Origin: an uncultured Lentisphaeria bacterium
GTDB taxonomy: Bacteria; Verrucomicrobiota; Lentisphaeria; Victivallales; Victivallaceae
Direction: 5' to 3'
Assembly (NCBI GenBank): GCA_903821255.1
Contig: CAIJKT010001077.1
Span: 1 to 12,907 of the forward strand
Length of the DNA stretch: 12,907 nt
A program made the translations under genes and the position numbers. The stretch's first letter is position 1, and each line of letters starts with the position of its first letter. Below the pieces are notes generated by a model, which saw only the letters and a program-made list of their open reading frames with translations, was not told the DNA's origin and did no database searches. Below, piece by piece: positions 1 to 6,328 of the stretch.

Positions 1-334
1 CCTTGTCGTCTTCGATTTTCTTGTTCAATGCAATAATTTCTTTTATCAATTCCTGATTGCTCTGCTCCAGCGCCTGATTGCGTTTTACTAAATCCTGGCA
101 GCGCAAATCCAGGTCGGAAACCTGGCTCTGAATTCCGTCAATGCGATTGGCGCTCTCCTGAAGCTGTTTCACGTTCCGGGCAAGCTGCTTATTCGCCCGG
201 ATGTTATCAGTGGAACTGGCGGACAGTTCGCGGAGCTTAATTTGTTCCTCCGATTCCGACGAATTGAACATGGCGCACCCGCTTACCAGCAAAGCGGTTG
301 TCAGAAACATAGCGGTTGTTAAAACACGGTTCAT
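1..334 (-). CDS. Coiled-coil lipoprotein, partial (C-terminus outside window)
   Basis: Reading leftward from the ATG at 334-332, the frame stays open to the window edge (111 codons seen). Residues 1-20 form a lipoprotein signal peptide: short basic start (MNR), hydrophobic core, and a lipobox VSGC with the lipidated Cys at 20. The residue after it is Ala, not Asp, so outer-membrane sorting is the default expectation where a Lol system exists. From about residue 30 onward the protein is polar and heptad-like, rich in Leu/Ile, Gln, Glu and Lys, which predicts a long coiled coil. A GGAGAG ribosome binding site lies just upstream. It is probably an envelope-anchored coiled-coil protein of the kind seen as tol-pal-system, Lpp-like or periplasmic scaffold proteins; no specific family is recognised because the C-terminal domain is missing. 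The lipoprotein call is firm, the role unknown. Confidence 0.8.
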   Translation of the reverse strand, partial: MNRVLTTAMFLTTALLVSGCAMFNSSESEEQIKLRELSASSTDNIRANKQLARNVKQLQESANRIDGIQSQVSDLDLRCQDLVKRNQALEQSNQELIKEIIALNKKIEDDK

Positions 335-369
335 CTTCTCTCCATATTTTTGTAATTTTGACAGTGGAA

Positions 370-397
370 AATATAATGATTCAGCCTGATATTACAA
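370..397 (-). promoter_or_regulatory. Candidate sigma70-type promoter for the lipoprotein gene
   Basis: On the minus strand TTGTAA (397-392) is followed after 16 bases by TATATT (375-370). Transcription would start near 363, leaving a leader of about 30 bases that contains the GGAGAG ribosome binding site. The call rests on consensus reading only. Confidence 0.4.
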
Positions 398-469
398 TCA
401 TCAAGGCGATCTTTCAGTTCAAAGTTTTTACTGAAGTATTCTCCTTTACATAATTTCTTGCAAAAAAAT

Positions 470-497
470 TTGACTGCTGAGGTTCAAGGCGTATTTT
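470..497 (+). promoter_or_regulatory. Candidate promoter for the isomerase and following membrane genes
   Basis: TTGACT (470-475), a 16-base spacer and TATTTT (492-497) lie in the divergent intergenic region. Transcription would begin near 504, giving a leader of about 35 bases to the GTG at 539 or about 80 bases to the ATG at 584. The -35 matches well, the -10 only moderately. Confidence 0.4.
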
Positions 498-583
498 TAG
501 AAAGGATAATTTAAGACAAACCCGTTCCGGAGAGAATTGTGGCCGCCCCGGGATTAACTTTAAATTTTAAGGATGAGCATCCA

Positions 584-1348
584 ATGTTTAAAAATGGTCT
601 GGTTTCAATTTCTTTCAGAAAGTTTTCTCCAGAAAAAATCGTTCAAATGTGCGCCCAGGCCGGGTTGGACGGGATTGAATGGGGCGGCGATATTCATGTG
701 CCGCACGGCGATCTCCAGACCGCCGCCGCCGTGCGTAAAATAACCGCTGACGCGGGACTGCATGTTGCGGCTTACGGCTCCTATTACCGCGCCGGCGTCA
801 GCGAACAGGCGGGCCTGGCATTTGAAACTGTTCTGGCTTCGGCTGTTGAACTAAAAACTCCTACCATCCGGGTATGGGCCGGCGGACATGGCTCGGCGGA
901 GGCAGATGAAGCCGGACGCATGAGCGTCATCAGCGATCTACGCCGGATTGCCGCGATGGCGCGGCAGGCGAACATTTCGATAAGTCTGGAATTTCACGGC
1001 GGAACCCTGACAGACACCAACGCGTCTACAATCAAACTGATGGATGAATTAAACGGAACCAATGTCTTTTTCTACTGGCAGCCGCCGGTGAACCAGCCGT
1101 TTGAATACTGCCGCGAAGGCCTGTCGGCCGTGCTGCCGAGGATGACCAATATCCATGCTTTCCACTGGGTGAATCTGGAACGGCGCCCGCTGGCGGAAGG
1201 CATTACGAACTGGAAGAAATATCTGGAAATCGCCGCTGCTGACGGCAGGGATCACTATGTCATGCTGGAATTTATCCAGGAGGACAGCGAAGCCCAGTTC
1301 CATGCCGATGCCGCGATTCTTAAAAAATTGACCGAACCATACGATTGA
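584..1348 (+). CDS. Sugar phosphate isomerase/epimerase-like TIM-barrel protein
   Basis: This is a 254-residue single-domain protein of the xylose-isomerase-like / AP-endonuclease-2 TIM-barrel superfamily. Visible family marks are the opening strand GLVSISFRK (5-13), AGLDGIEWGGD (26-36), SLEFHGGTLTDT (134-145) with a likely metal-ligand Glu at 136, the NIHAFHW strand (189-195) and a late VMLEF strand with Glu 229. The glutamates and histidines at strand ends are the expected divalent-metal site for isomerisation or epimerisation of a sugar or its phosphate; the substrate is unknown. I chose the ATG at 584 because AAGGA lies about 10 bases upstream and homologues I recall begin at this point. 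A GTG at 539 with GGAGAG four bases upstream would add 15 residues of no recognisable character. The next gene starts 38 bases downstream, so co-transcription with the membrane proteins is possible. Confidence 0.8.
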   Translation: MFKNGLVSISFRKFSPEKIVQMCAQAGLDGIEWGGDIHVPHGDLQTAAAVRKITADAGLHVAAYGSYYRAGVSEQAGLAFETVLASAVELKTPTIRVWAGGHGSAEADEAGRMSVISDLRRIAAMARQANISISLEFHGGTLTDTNASTIKLMDELNGTNVFFYWQPPVNQPFEYCREGLSAVLPRMTNIHAFHWVNLERRPLAEGITNWKKYLEIAAADGRDHYVMLEFIQEDSEAQFHADAAILKKLTEPYD

Positions 1349-1386
1349 CAGACAAGTACCGCGCATTTTAATATACAGGAGGAATC

Positions 1387-2187
1387 ATGGCGGCTCAACA
1401 GAAAATAGTCGGCGTAAACACCGATGGCAATACCGGTTACTGCCTTTATCTGACGCTGATTTTTATAATCGCGGCGGCGGCGCTGGTCTATATCGTCTAT
1501 CTCTTTGTTTCAGCGCCTGCGCACACAATGGATTCGGCGTTGAGCAATGCGAAAAAGCTGTTGCAGACGGAAATAAAGATCACTGAAAAAATCACCTCCG
1601 AATTCAGCGCCATCGACAGCAGGCAGGATCTGCTGGTCTGCTCCGAATACAGTTTCCTGTCGGATTTCAAGACCATCGCGGTCACTAAACTGGCGGTTAC
1701 CAGCAAAGGCTATTTTGCTTTAAGGGTGCCGGTGGAATATAATTTTTATGTGCCGATGAATGACCGCAGACAATGGCATTTCAAGTACAGCGACGGGACG
1801 GTCTGGGTTGACGCGCCGGAACTGAAATGCCTGACCCCGAATATCAAGTGGCGGGATTCCGAAGAATTCATTTACGGCGGGCTGCTGATCGACAGCCAGA
1901 AATCATCCGATGAGCTGAAAGACATGCTGCTCAAGCAGGCCAGAGTGTCTGCCGCCGCCAGCGCCAGGTCGGATAATGTCCGTCATGCCGCCCGCATCAG
2001 CCTGGCCAAATTTCTCAATGAATGGCTTCTCCTGAAATTAAAAAATGAATTGCAGATAAATTCCGTCGCCATAAAGTTCAAAGACGAAAACAGCTATCCG
2101 CCGGTGCTGTTCGCGGTTGCCAAACCACGGGTTCCCGTTGAGAAAAGCGAATTGCCGGAATCTCCGGGCGGCATCGAAAACAAATGA
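1387..2187 (+). CDS. Membrane-anchored protein of unknown function (weak DUF4230-like look)
   Basis: This 266-residue protein has one strong transmembrane segment at about residues 19-42 and a long soluble domain after it. With no cleavage site visible, it is best read as a type II anchored protein facing the periplasm. The soluble part runs from an amphipathic helix (50-70), through a beta-rich middle with a DGTVWVDAPEL stretch near residue 138, to a helical Ala/Arg-rich segment (about 190-225) and a final strand. That order (beta strands, GTV-containing turn, long helix, short C-terminal strand) recalls DUF4230 proteins, but I cannot verify this and rate it weak. A near-perfect AGGAGGA ribosome binding site precedes the ATG. 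The next membrane gene begins 15 bases after its stop, so the two are probably co-expressed and may act together. Confidence 0.7.
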   Translation: MAAQQKIVGVNTDGNTGYCLYLTLIFIIAAAALVYIVYLFVSAPAHTMDSALSNAKKLLQTEIKITEKITSEFSAIDSRQDLLVCSEYSFLSDFKTIAVTKLAVTSKGYFALRVPVEYNFYVPMNDRRQWHFKYSDGTVWVDAPELKCLTPNIKWRDSEEFIYGGLLIDSQKSSDELKDMLLKQARVSAAASARSDNVRHAARISLAKFLNEWLLLKLKNELQINSVAIKFKDENSYPPVLFAVAKPRVPVEKSELPESPGGIENK

Positions 2188-2202
2188 TCCAGCGAGGCTG
2201 CC

Positions 2203-2529
2203 ATGAATAAATTCCTGCAGACAGTCGGGCTTGATCCGCTGGTGGCGTTTGCGGTTATCGCCATTGATTTCATGCTGTTTGCGCCGGATTCCACCGGCAT
2301 CGGCTGGGTGATTTCCTGCATCGTCGGTTTTCTGCTGATTTTCCCCTGCATCCTGCTGCAGCATTTTTCATTCGGCGACAAGTGGATGGTCGCTGTAGCC
2401 AAAGGCGTCATTGTCGGCATTTTAACCGCCATCCCGACGCCGCTGCCGTCGGTTGTGACGGGTGCCGTCGGCGTGGCCGGCCTGCTCTCGCAAATCAACA
2501 GGAAGCAGTTACAGCCGCCTGAGCAATAA
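2203..2529 (+). CDS. Small integral membrane protein of unknown function
   Basis: This 108-residue, highly hydrophobic protein has three to four predicted membrane segments (about 12-27, 33-53, 63-77 and 80-95) and a short polar C-terminal tail ending in a Gln/Pro-rich stretch. The PTPLPS turn near residue 78 would break or kink the third segment. No catalytic or ligand motif is visible and I do not recognise the family. Its start lies 15 bases after the preceding anchored-protein gene with GAGG upstream, so the pair forms a likely transcription unit. A hairpin terminator follows its stop within a few bases. A holin or small-transporter role cannot be excluded, but nothing around it is phage-like. 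Confidence 0.65.
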   Translation: MNKFLQTVGLDPLVAFAVIAIDFMLFAPDSTGIGWVISCIVGFLLIFPCILLQHFSFGDKWMVAVAKGVIVGILTAIPTPLPSVVTGAVGVAGLLSQINRKQLQPPEQ

Positions 2530-2532
2530 AAA

Positions 2533-2563
2533 ACGCCGGGCGTTGATTCCCGGCGTCTGTTTT
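2533..2563. terminator. Bidirectional rho-independent terminator
   Basis: ACGCCGGG (2533-2540) pairs perfectly with CCCGGCGT (2549-2556) around an 8-base loop. On the plus strand TCTGTTTT follows the stem. On the minus strand the stem is followed by a run of six T. It sits between two convergent genes and should stop both the membrane-gene transcript and the dehydrogenase operon. Confidence 0.88.
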
Positions 2564-2574
2564 CAAGACAACAG

Positions 2575-3630
2575 TCAGCCTTTAGCGGCAAATTCGGAGC
2601 CTTTTTTCACCAGCTCGGTGATTCTTACTACTTCCATTCCTTCGTCAATAGTGATCGGATACGGCTTGCCTTTACGGATCGTATTATACAAGGCTTGCCA
2701 GATATCATAGGTGTCACATTTGGACTTGGGCGCTACCGCAACGGTCTTTTCGACCCATTTCAACACTTCCTCATTGCCGAAAACTCCGTTCAGCGGCGGA
2801 TTGTCGGGATAGGCTTTTATTTTGAGAAATTTCTGTTTCGGGTCAATATATCTCATCGTGATCGTATTGCCCTGGCAGGTCAGCGCGCCTTTGTTGCCGA
2901 AAATGACGTACTCAGGCTGGGGAATCGCCACGCCGCCGCTGATTTCCAGATCGACAATCCGCCCGTTTTTACCGGTCAGCACGATTTTCAGATGGTCTTC
3001 GGCATCGCCCACCGCGGCAATCTTCTTCAAATCGCTACAGACTTTGGCGACCGGAGATTCCAGGAAACGCAAAGCATGATCAATGATATGCGGCCCCCAG
3101 TTGTTAAGCTGTCCGCCGCCGCATGCGATAATGGTCTGCCAGTCATTCCGGCGCTGATAGCCGTGACGGTGCAGTTTTACCTCGTAAACCTCGCCCAGCA
3201 CGCCGCTGGCGATGATTTCGCGGATGTGGTTGAACGGCGCCTCGAAGCGGCGGTTATGCCGCAGAAACAGTTTGCCCGGATATTTTTCCGAGGCCTTCTT
3301 CAATTTCTTCGCGTCCGCATATGTCAGCGCGACCGGTTTTTCCAGAAACACATATTTGCCCGCGGTCAGCGCCTTGAGCGCATGGGCGGTATGATCCGGC
3401 GAACGGGTGGCGACGGAGACCAGTTCCACTTCCGGGTCTTTCAGGAATTCCTCCTGTCTGCTGTAAAAACGGCAGGACGGCACTTTCTCCTTTGCCGCCT
3501 TAACGCGGTCTTTGGCGATGTCGCAGGCGGCGACAATTTCAAACATGTCAGGAAATTTTGCAATCTCGGAAACATGCATGCAGTAACCGGCACGTCCGAG
3601 TCCCCAGATGCCAACTTTAATCTTTTTCAT
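2575..3630 (-). CDS. Gfo/Idh/MocA family NAD(P)-dependent oxidoreductase
   Basis: At 351 residues this is the usual length for the family. The N-terminal Rossmann fold opens with KVGIWGLGRAG (5-15), the GxGxxG dinucleotide site. VFLEKPVAL (94-102) carries the conserved EKP with the catalytic-site Lys at 98. WGPHIIDHAL (178-187) in the C-terminal alpha/beta domain provides the conserved Asp 184 and His 185. Such enzymes oxidise or reduce a hydroxyl of a sugar, inositol or sugar acid with NAD(P) in the cytoplasm. Position as the last gene of a leftward operon, 7 bases after an IolE-like protein, suits an inositol- or polyol-type pathway in which a dehydrogenase makes the keto-sugar handled by the TIM-barrel enzymes. 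The exact substrate is not readable. A hairpin terminator lies just beyond its stop. Confidence 0.92.
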   Translation of the reverse strand: MKKIKVGIWGLGRAGYCMHVSEIAKFPDMFEIVAACDIAKDRVKAAKEKVPSCRFYSRQEEFLKDPEVELVSVATRSPDHTAHALKALTAGKYVFLEKPVALTYADAKKLKKASEKYPGKLFLRHNRRFEAPFNHIREIIASGVLGEVYEVKLHRHGYQRRNDWQTIIACGGGQLNNWGPHIIDHALRFLESPVAKVCSDLKKIAAVGDAEDHLKIVLTGKNGRIVDLEISGGVAIPQPEYVIFGNKGALTCQGNTITMRYIDPKQKFLKIKAYPDNPPLNGVFGNEEVLKWVEKTVAVAPKSKCDTYDIWQALYNTIRKGKPYPITIDEGMEVVRITELVKKGSEFAAKG

Positions 3631-3637
3631 AATCCGT

Positions 3638-4390
3638 TTACTTTCCTATTACATTCTTGACAAATTTCAAACTTACTGCCAGATCCTTGAGCGGATCGCG
3701 CAGATGAACATCGTGTTCAATATGAACCCAGCCGTCCCAGCCGACTTTCAGCAGCATTTCAATGACTTTAGTATTGCTGAAACCGTTATTGCCGGCGCCG
3801 AGTTCGCAGAAGCGGTATTCCTTGATGCCGTCCGGGCGGGTCCCGCCGGTCAGGAATACGTCTTTCAGATGCATTACCGAAATGCGCTGGTGATATTTTT
3901 TCACGATCTCAACCGGATCGCCGCCGGCCATGCTGAGATGTCCGGTATCAAACACGATTCCGGCATCGGGACAGGCTTTCAGGAAATCTTCAAGTTCCTG
4001 CTGGTTTTCAACACGCTGTCCCATGTGGTTGTGGATGGATGCGGTCACCCCCCACCTGGCGCAGGATTTAATCATGGCGTTGCAGCGGCGGCAGAACACT
4101 TTGAAGTCAATGTCGCGGTCATTCTGGCCCGGGGTGAGCCAGACATATTTTTTGTCCAGCGCGGCCGTCCACTCGGTGGTGATCTGGACACTCGGTCCGC
4201 GGCAGGTGCTGAAATCCATGCCCAGTTTGCGGTACAGCGCCGCTTTGTAAAGTGCGTCGGCGGGACTTACCGCCTCCAGGCGCTCAGTTCCATTGAATCC
4301 CAGTTTCTTCAGGTCCAGCAGACGCTCCTCAATGTCGTAAAGCCCGCCGTACCACACGTTCATTCCGTAATCAGCCACACCGAATTTCAT
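3638..4390 (-). CDS. IolE-like sugar isomerase/dehydratase, TIM barrel (paralogue 1)
   Basis: This 250-residue xylose-isomerase-like TIM barrel resembles inosose dehydratase/IolE and related sugar isomerases. Key marks are GTERLEA (34-40), SIHNHMG (118-124), VFDTGHL (146-152), MHLKDV (173-178) and HIEHD (223-227). Asp 148, His 174 and Glu 225 fit the divalent-metal ligands, and His 151 follows the metal Asp as in the DTGH signature. It probably acts on a keto-sugar or keto-inositol produced by the neighbouring dehydrogenase, but this is inference from context. It is the middle gene of the operon, 7 bases before the dehydrogenase and 12 bases after its own paralogue. All canonical site residues are present, so of the pair this is the one most likely to keep the ancestral activity. 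Confidence 0.88.
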   Translation of the reverse strand: MKFGVADYGMNVWYGGLYDIEERLLDLKKLGFNGTERLEAVSPADALYKAALYRKLGMDFSTCRGPSVQITTEWTAALDKKYVWLTPGQNDRDIDFKVFCRRCNAMIKSCARWGVTASIHNHMGQRVENQQELEDFLKACPDAGIVFDTGHLSMAGGDPVEIVKKYHQRISVMHLKDVFLTGGTRPDGIKEYRFCELGAGNNGFSNTKVIEMLLKVGWDGWVHIEHDVHLRDPLKDLAVSLKFVKNVIGK

Positions 4391-4402
4391 TTTTTTTACC
4401 CT

Positions 4403-5170
4403 TTAACTTTGTTTGGTTAAATTTATAATTGACAGTCCGCCCCGTTTGAGGTAATCCAGACTGTTTGACAGTTCTTCCAGAGGATTGAACCTGAAATCTT
4501 CCGGTTCGATGAAAACCCAGCCGTCATATCCTGATTTGATCAATAGTTCCAGCGTTTTCCGGTTGATGACCCCGAATTCGCCGCTGCCGAGAGCCCGGTA
4601 TTCAATCTTCCCGTTTTTGCGGTCCGTGATTTCGGCGTCTTTCAGATGCACCGCGCAAATCCGGTTCAAATATTTTTTCACGATCTCAACCGGATTGCCG
4701 CCGGCCAGCCCGATTTCGCCGATGTCAAACACCAGTCCGGCCCGGGGGCAGGCTTCCAGATAGCGTTCGATCTCATCTTGAGTTTCCAGCCGTGAACCGA
4801 CATGATTATGGATGCCGCATTGCAAACCCCGTTTCGCGGCGACGGCGGCAAACGCGTTCACCCGGATGGTAAAAGTATCAAAATCCAGTTTAGAGTCCAG
4901 GCTGCCGGGAGTGATCCATACATATTTTTTGCCGAGCCCGGCGGTCCACTCCATTCCGGATTGAACGGATGGTCCGCGACAGGTGCTGAAACCCATGCCC
5001 AGTTTGCGGTATAAAGCGGCTTTCCACATCGCGTCTGAAGGGCTTGCCGCCTCCAGCCGTTCGGTTCCGGATAAACCGAGTTTTTTTATGTCGCGGAGGC
5101 GGGTCTCGATATCATACAAACCGCCGTCATGGACATTCAGCCCGTAATCAGCCACACCGAATTTTAACAT
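4403..5170 (-). CDS. IolE-like TIM-barrel protein, tandem paralogue 2 with altered active-site motif
   Basis: This 255-residue tandem duplicate of the next gene in the operon is about 81% identical over the first 68 aligned residues by hand count (55 of 68) and lower further on. It keeps GTERLEA (35-41), IHNHVG (120-125), the metal Asp 149, His 175 in VHLKD and Glu 222. It differs at two conserved spots: DTGH has become DIGE (149-152), so the His after the metal Asp is Glu, and IEHD has become IEPE (221-224). The C-terminal tail is also about five residues longer. It is first in the operon, starting 54 bases from the upstream ATG candidate of the divergent AraC gene. It likely acts on a related but different substrate or stereoisomer, or has changed reaction; a non-catalytic role is less likely because the metal ligands remain. 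Confidence 0.87.
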   Translation of the reverse strand: MLKFGVADYGLNVHDGGLYDIETRLRDIKKLGLSGTERLEAASPSDAMWKAALYRKLGMGFSTCRGPSVQSGMEWTAGLGKKYVWITPGSLDSKLDFDTFTIRVNAFAAVAAKRGLQCGIHNHVGSRLETQDEIERYLEACPRAGLVFDIGEIGLAGGNPVEIVKKYLNRICAVHLKDAEITDRKNGKIEYRALGSGEFGVINRKTLELLIKSGYDGWVFIEPEDFRFNPLEELSNSLDYLKRGGLSIINLTKQS

Positions 5171-5180
5171 AATTTTATTC

Positions 5181-5217
5181 AGTCATAATTGACTATAATG
5201 GATTATATGATTATACT
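5181..5217 (+). promoter_or_regulatory. Divergent promoter region with AraC promoter and palindromic operator candidates
   Basis: On the plus strand TTGACT (5189-5194), a 17-base spacer and TATACT (5212-5217) make a near-consensus sigma70 promoter. Transcription would start at about 5224. AGTCA (5181-5185) and TGACT (5190-5194) form an inverted repeat over the -35. TATAAT-GG-ATTATA (5194-5207) is a perfect palindrome in the spacer, and ATTATA occurs again at 5210-5215, eight bases on. The leftward operon must also start here; TATAAT boxes on the minus strand at 5207-5202 and 5215-5210 could serve as its -10, but neither has a good -35, as expected of an activator-dependent promoter. Confidence 0.6.
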
Positions 5218-5278
5218 ATAAAGCATGACATCCTTATTTGGAATAGATTTATTGAGCAAAAAACTGGACTTTTTGATC

Positions 5279-6091
5279 ATGAAGTATTTTGACGGCATTA
5301 ATTTTATCGGCTGCGGCGAAGACCCCGTTCACAGCTCGGTGCAGAAGGACCGGTTCTTCGATGGTTATTACGGAATTCAATATAATCACAGCGGCCCGAT
5401 GGAGTTCGCCACAGGCGACATTCCGCGCCGGCAAATTGAAGGGTCTTACGCTTTCATTACCCAGCCCGGCCTGAAATTTTACTACGGAGCTCCGGCCGGC
5501 CAGGTCCGCCATCATGTTTTCGCCTGTTTTAAAGGCCCGCGGGTGGACCGGTTCATCCGCCTTGGCCTGCTGGCAATCAACCCAAATCTGCCGCTGATCA
5601 GGATCATCAACGCCGAACGCTTTCTGTCCGTCCTGCGCGAACTGATTGCGAATATCCGGCATAATCCTCCTCAGAATTATAACCGCGCCGTGCTGCTGGT
5701 GGAGGATCTGCTGCTGCAACTCCATGAACAGCCTTCCGAAAAGCCGGAAATCAACAGCCATTTGATCCCGGGATTGAAGCAACTGGTAAGCACCGTGGAG
5801 CAAAACCCGCAACTGGAATGGGATTTCACCAAAGAAGCCGCCGCGCTCGGGGTTTCCTATCCGCACTTCCGTCGGATTTTCCGTCAATACGCCGGAACAG
5901 CCCCGGTAAACTATCTGATTAAATGCCGTCTGCGCAACGCCGTCTGGCTGCTGCTGCACTCCGACGACCAGATCAGCGCCATCGCGGAAAATTGCGGCAT
6001 TCCCGACGAGTTTTATTTTTCCCGCCTGTTCAAGAAATACTACAATCTCCCCCCGCTGACCTATCGCCAGGAATTCAAAACCCGCCCGTAA
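5279..6091 (+). CDS. AraC/XylS-family transcriptional regulator
   Basis: This 270-residue regulator has an N-terminal beta-rich cupin-like sensing domain (about 1-110), a helical linker (115-165) and a C-terminal double helix-turn-helix. The first HTH covers about 180-207 (AALGVSYPHFRRIFRQYAG). The second covers about 230-262 and contains the family pattern of Ile-Ala-x2-Cys-Gly followed by FYFSRLFKK. It is divergent from the two isomerases and the dehydrogenase, so it most likely controls that operon in response to the sugar substrate. An ATG at 5225 would add 18 residues, but a strong promoter places the transcript start at or just before it, making that start leaderless. The ATG at 5279, with GGA ten bases upstream and the MKYFDG start, is preferred. 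A hairpin terminator lies 135 bases downstream. Confidence 0.88.
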   Translation: MKYFDGINFIGCGEDPVHSSVQKDRFFDGYYGIQYNHSGPMEFATGDIPRRQIEGSYAFITQPGLKFYYGAPAGQVRHHVFACFKGPRVDRFIRLGLLAINPNLPLIRIINAERFLSVLRELIANIRHNPPQNYNRAVLLVEDLLLQLHEQPSEKPEINSHLIPGLKQLVSTVEQNPQLEWDFTKEAAALGVSYPHFRRIFRQYAGTAPVNYLIKCRLRNAVWLLLHSDDQISAIAENCGIPDEFYFSRLFKKYYNLPPLTYRQEFKTRP

Positions 6092-6123
6092 TTGCAGTTG
6101 CTATAATTCAGGGAACAAGGTGT

Positions 6124-6151
6124 AATGCCGTTCTTTTCCAATAACGGCATT
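6124..6151 (+). other. Stem-loop just after the AraC gene
   Basis: AATGCCGTT (6124-6132) pairs with AACGGCATT (6143-6151), a perfect 9-bp stem with a 10-base loop. No T-run follows, so it is not a standard terminator by itself. It could stabilise the 3' end of the AraC message or help rho-dependent termination. Confidence 0.45.
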
Positions 6152-6225
6152 CCGAATCAGGTTTGCTTCCTGAAAGCTATGGGCATTGCTAATACACTAT
6201 GTGGTTACGCCGATATTTTTTTTGC

Positions 6226-6257
6226 GCTTCTGCAATTTTTTTGCGGGAAGCTTTTTT
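6226..6257 (+). terminator. Rho-independent terminator of the AraC transcript
   Basis: GCTTCTGCAA (6226-6235) pairs with TTGCGGGAAGC (6241-6251), with one wobble pair and one bulged G, around a five-T loop. Six T follow at 6252-6257. The orientation suits the rightward AraC transcript; read leftward, the stem is followed by GC and an A-run, so it would not end the kinase transcript. Confidence 0.65.
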
Positions 6258-6328
6258 AACATAACTCCCGCGGAAGATTGCCTCGCTTGGAAATTAAAGT
6301 AAACGGAGTTTCACATAATAAAAGAGGT

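Noticed and set aside
358..377. TTGACA (358-363) and TATAAT (372-377) on the plus strand as a consensus promoter
   Set aside because: The spacer is only 8 bases, too short for sigma70 recognition, so the two boxes cannot work together.
2094..2591. 165-codon minus-strand frame over the small membrane-protein gene
   Set aside because: It crosses the bidirectional terminator and overlaps three real features; its composition is not protein-like.
2695..3660. Long plus-strand open frame (321 codons) opposite the Gfo/Idh/MocA gene
   Set aside because: It is fully antisense to a gene with clear motifs, its translation is rich in Phe, Arg, His and Gln with no recognisable domain, and it lacks a promoter or sensible neighbours.
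3608..4420. Long plus-strand open frame (270 codons) opposite IolE-like paralogue 1
   Set aside because: It is antisense to a well-supported gene and has unnatural composition; it arises from the codon bias of the real gene.
5249..5959. 236-codon minus-strand frame opposite the AraC regulator
   Set aside because: Gln/Arg-rich shadow of a gene with two clear helix-turn-helix motifs on the plus strand.
6242..6273. GCGGGA...TCCCGC inverted repeat as terminator for the kinase gene
   Set aside because: Read leftward it is followed by an A-run, not a T-run. The segment is better explained as part of the rightward terminator at 6226-6257.
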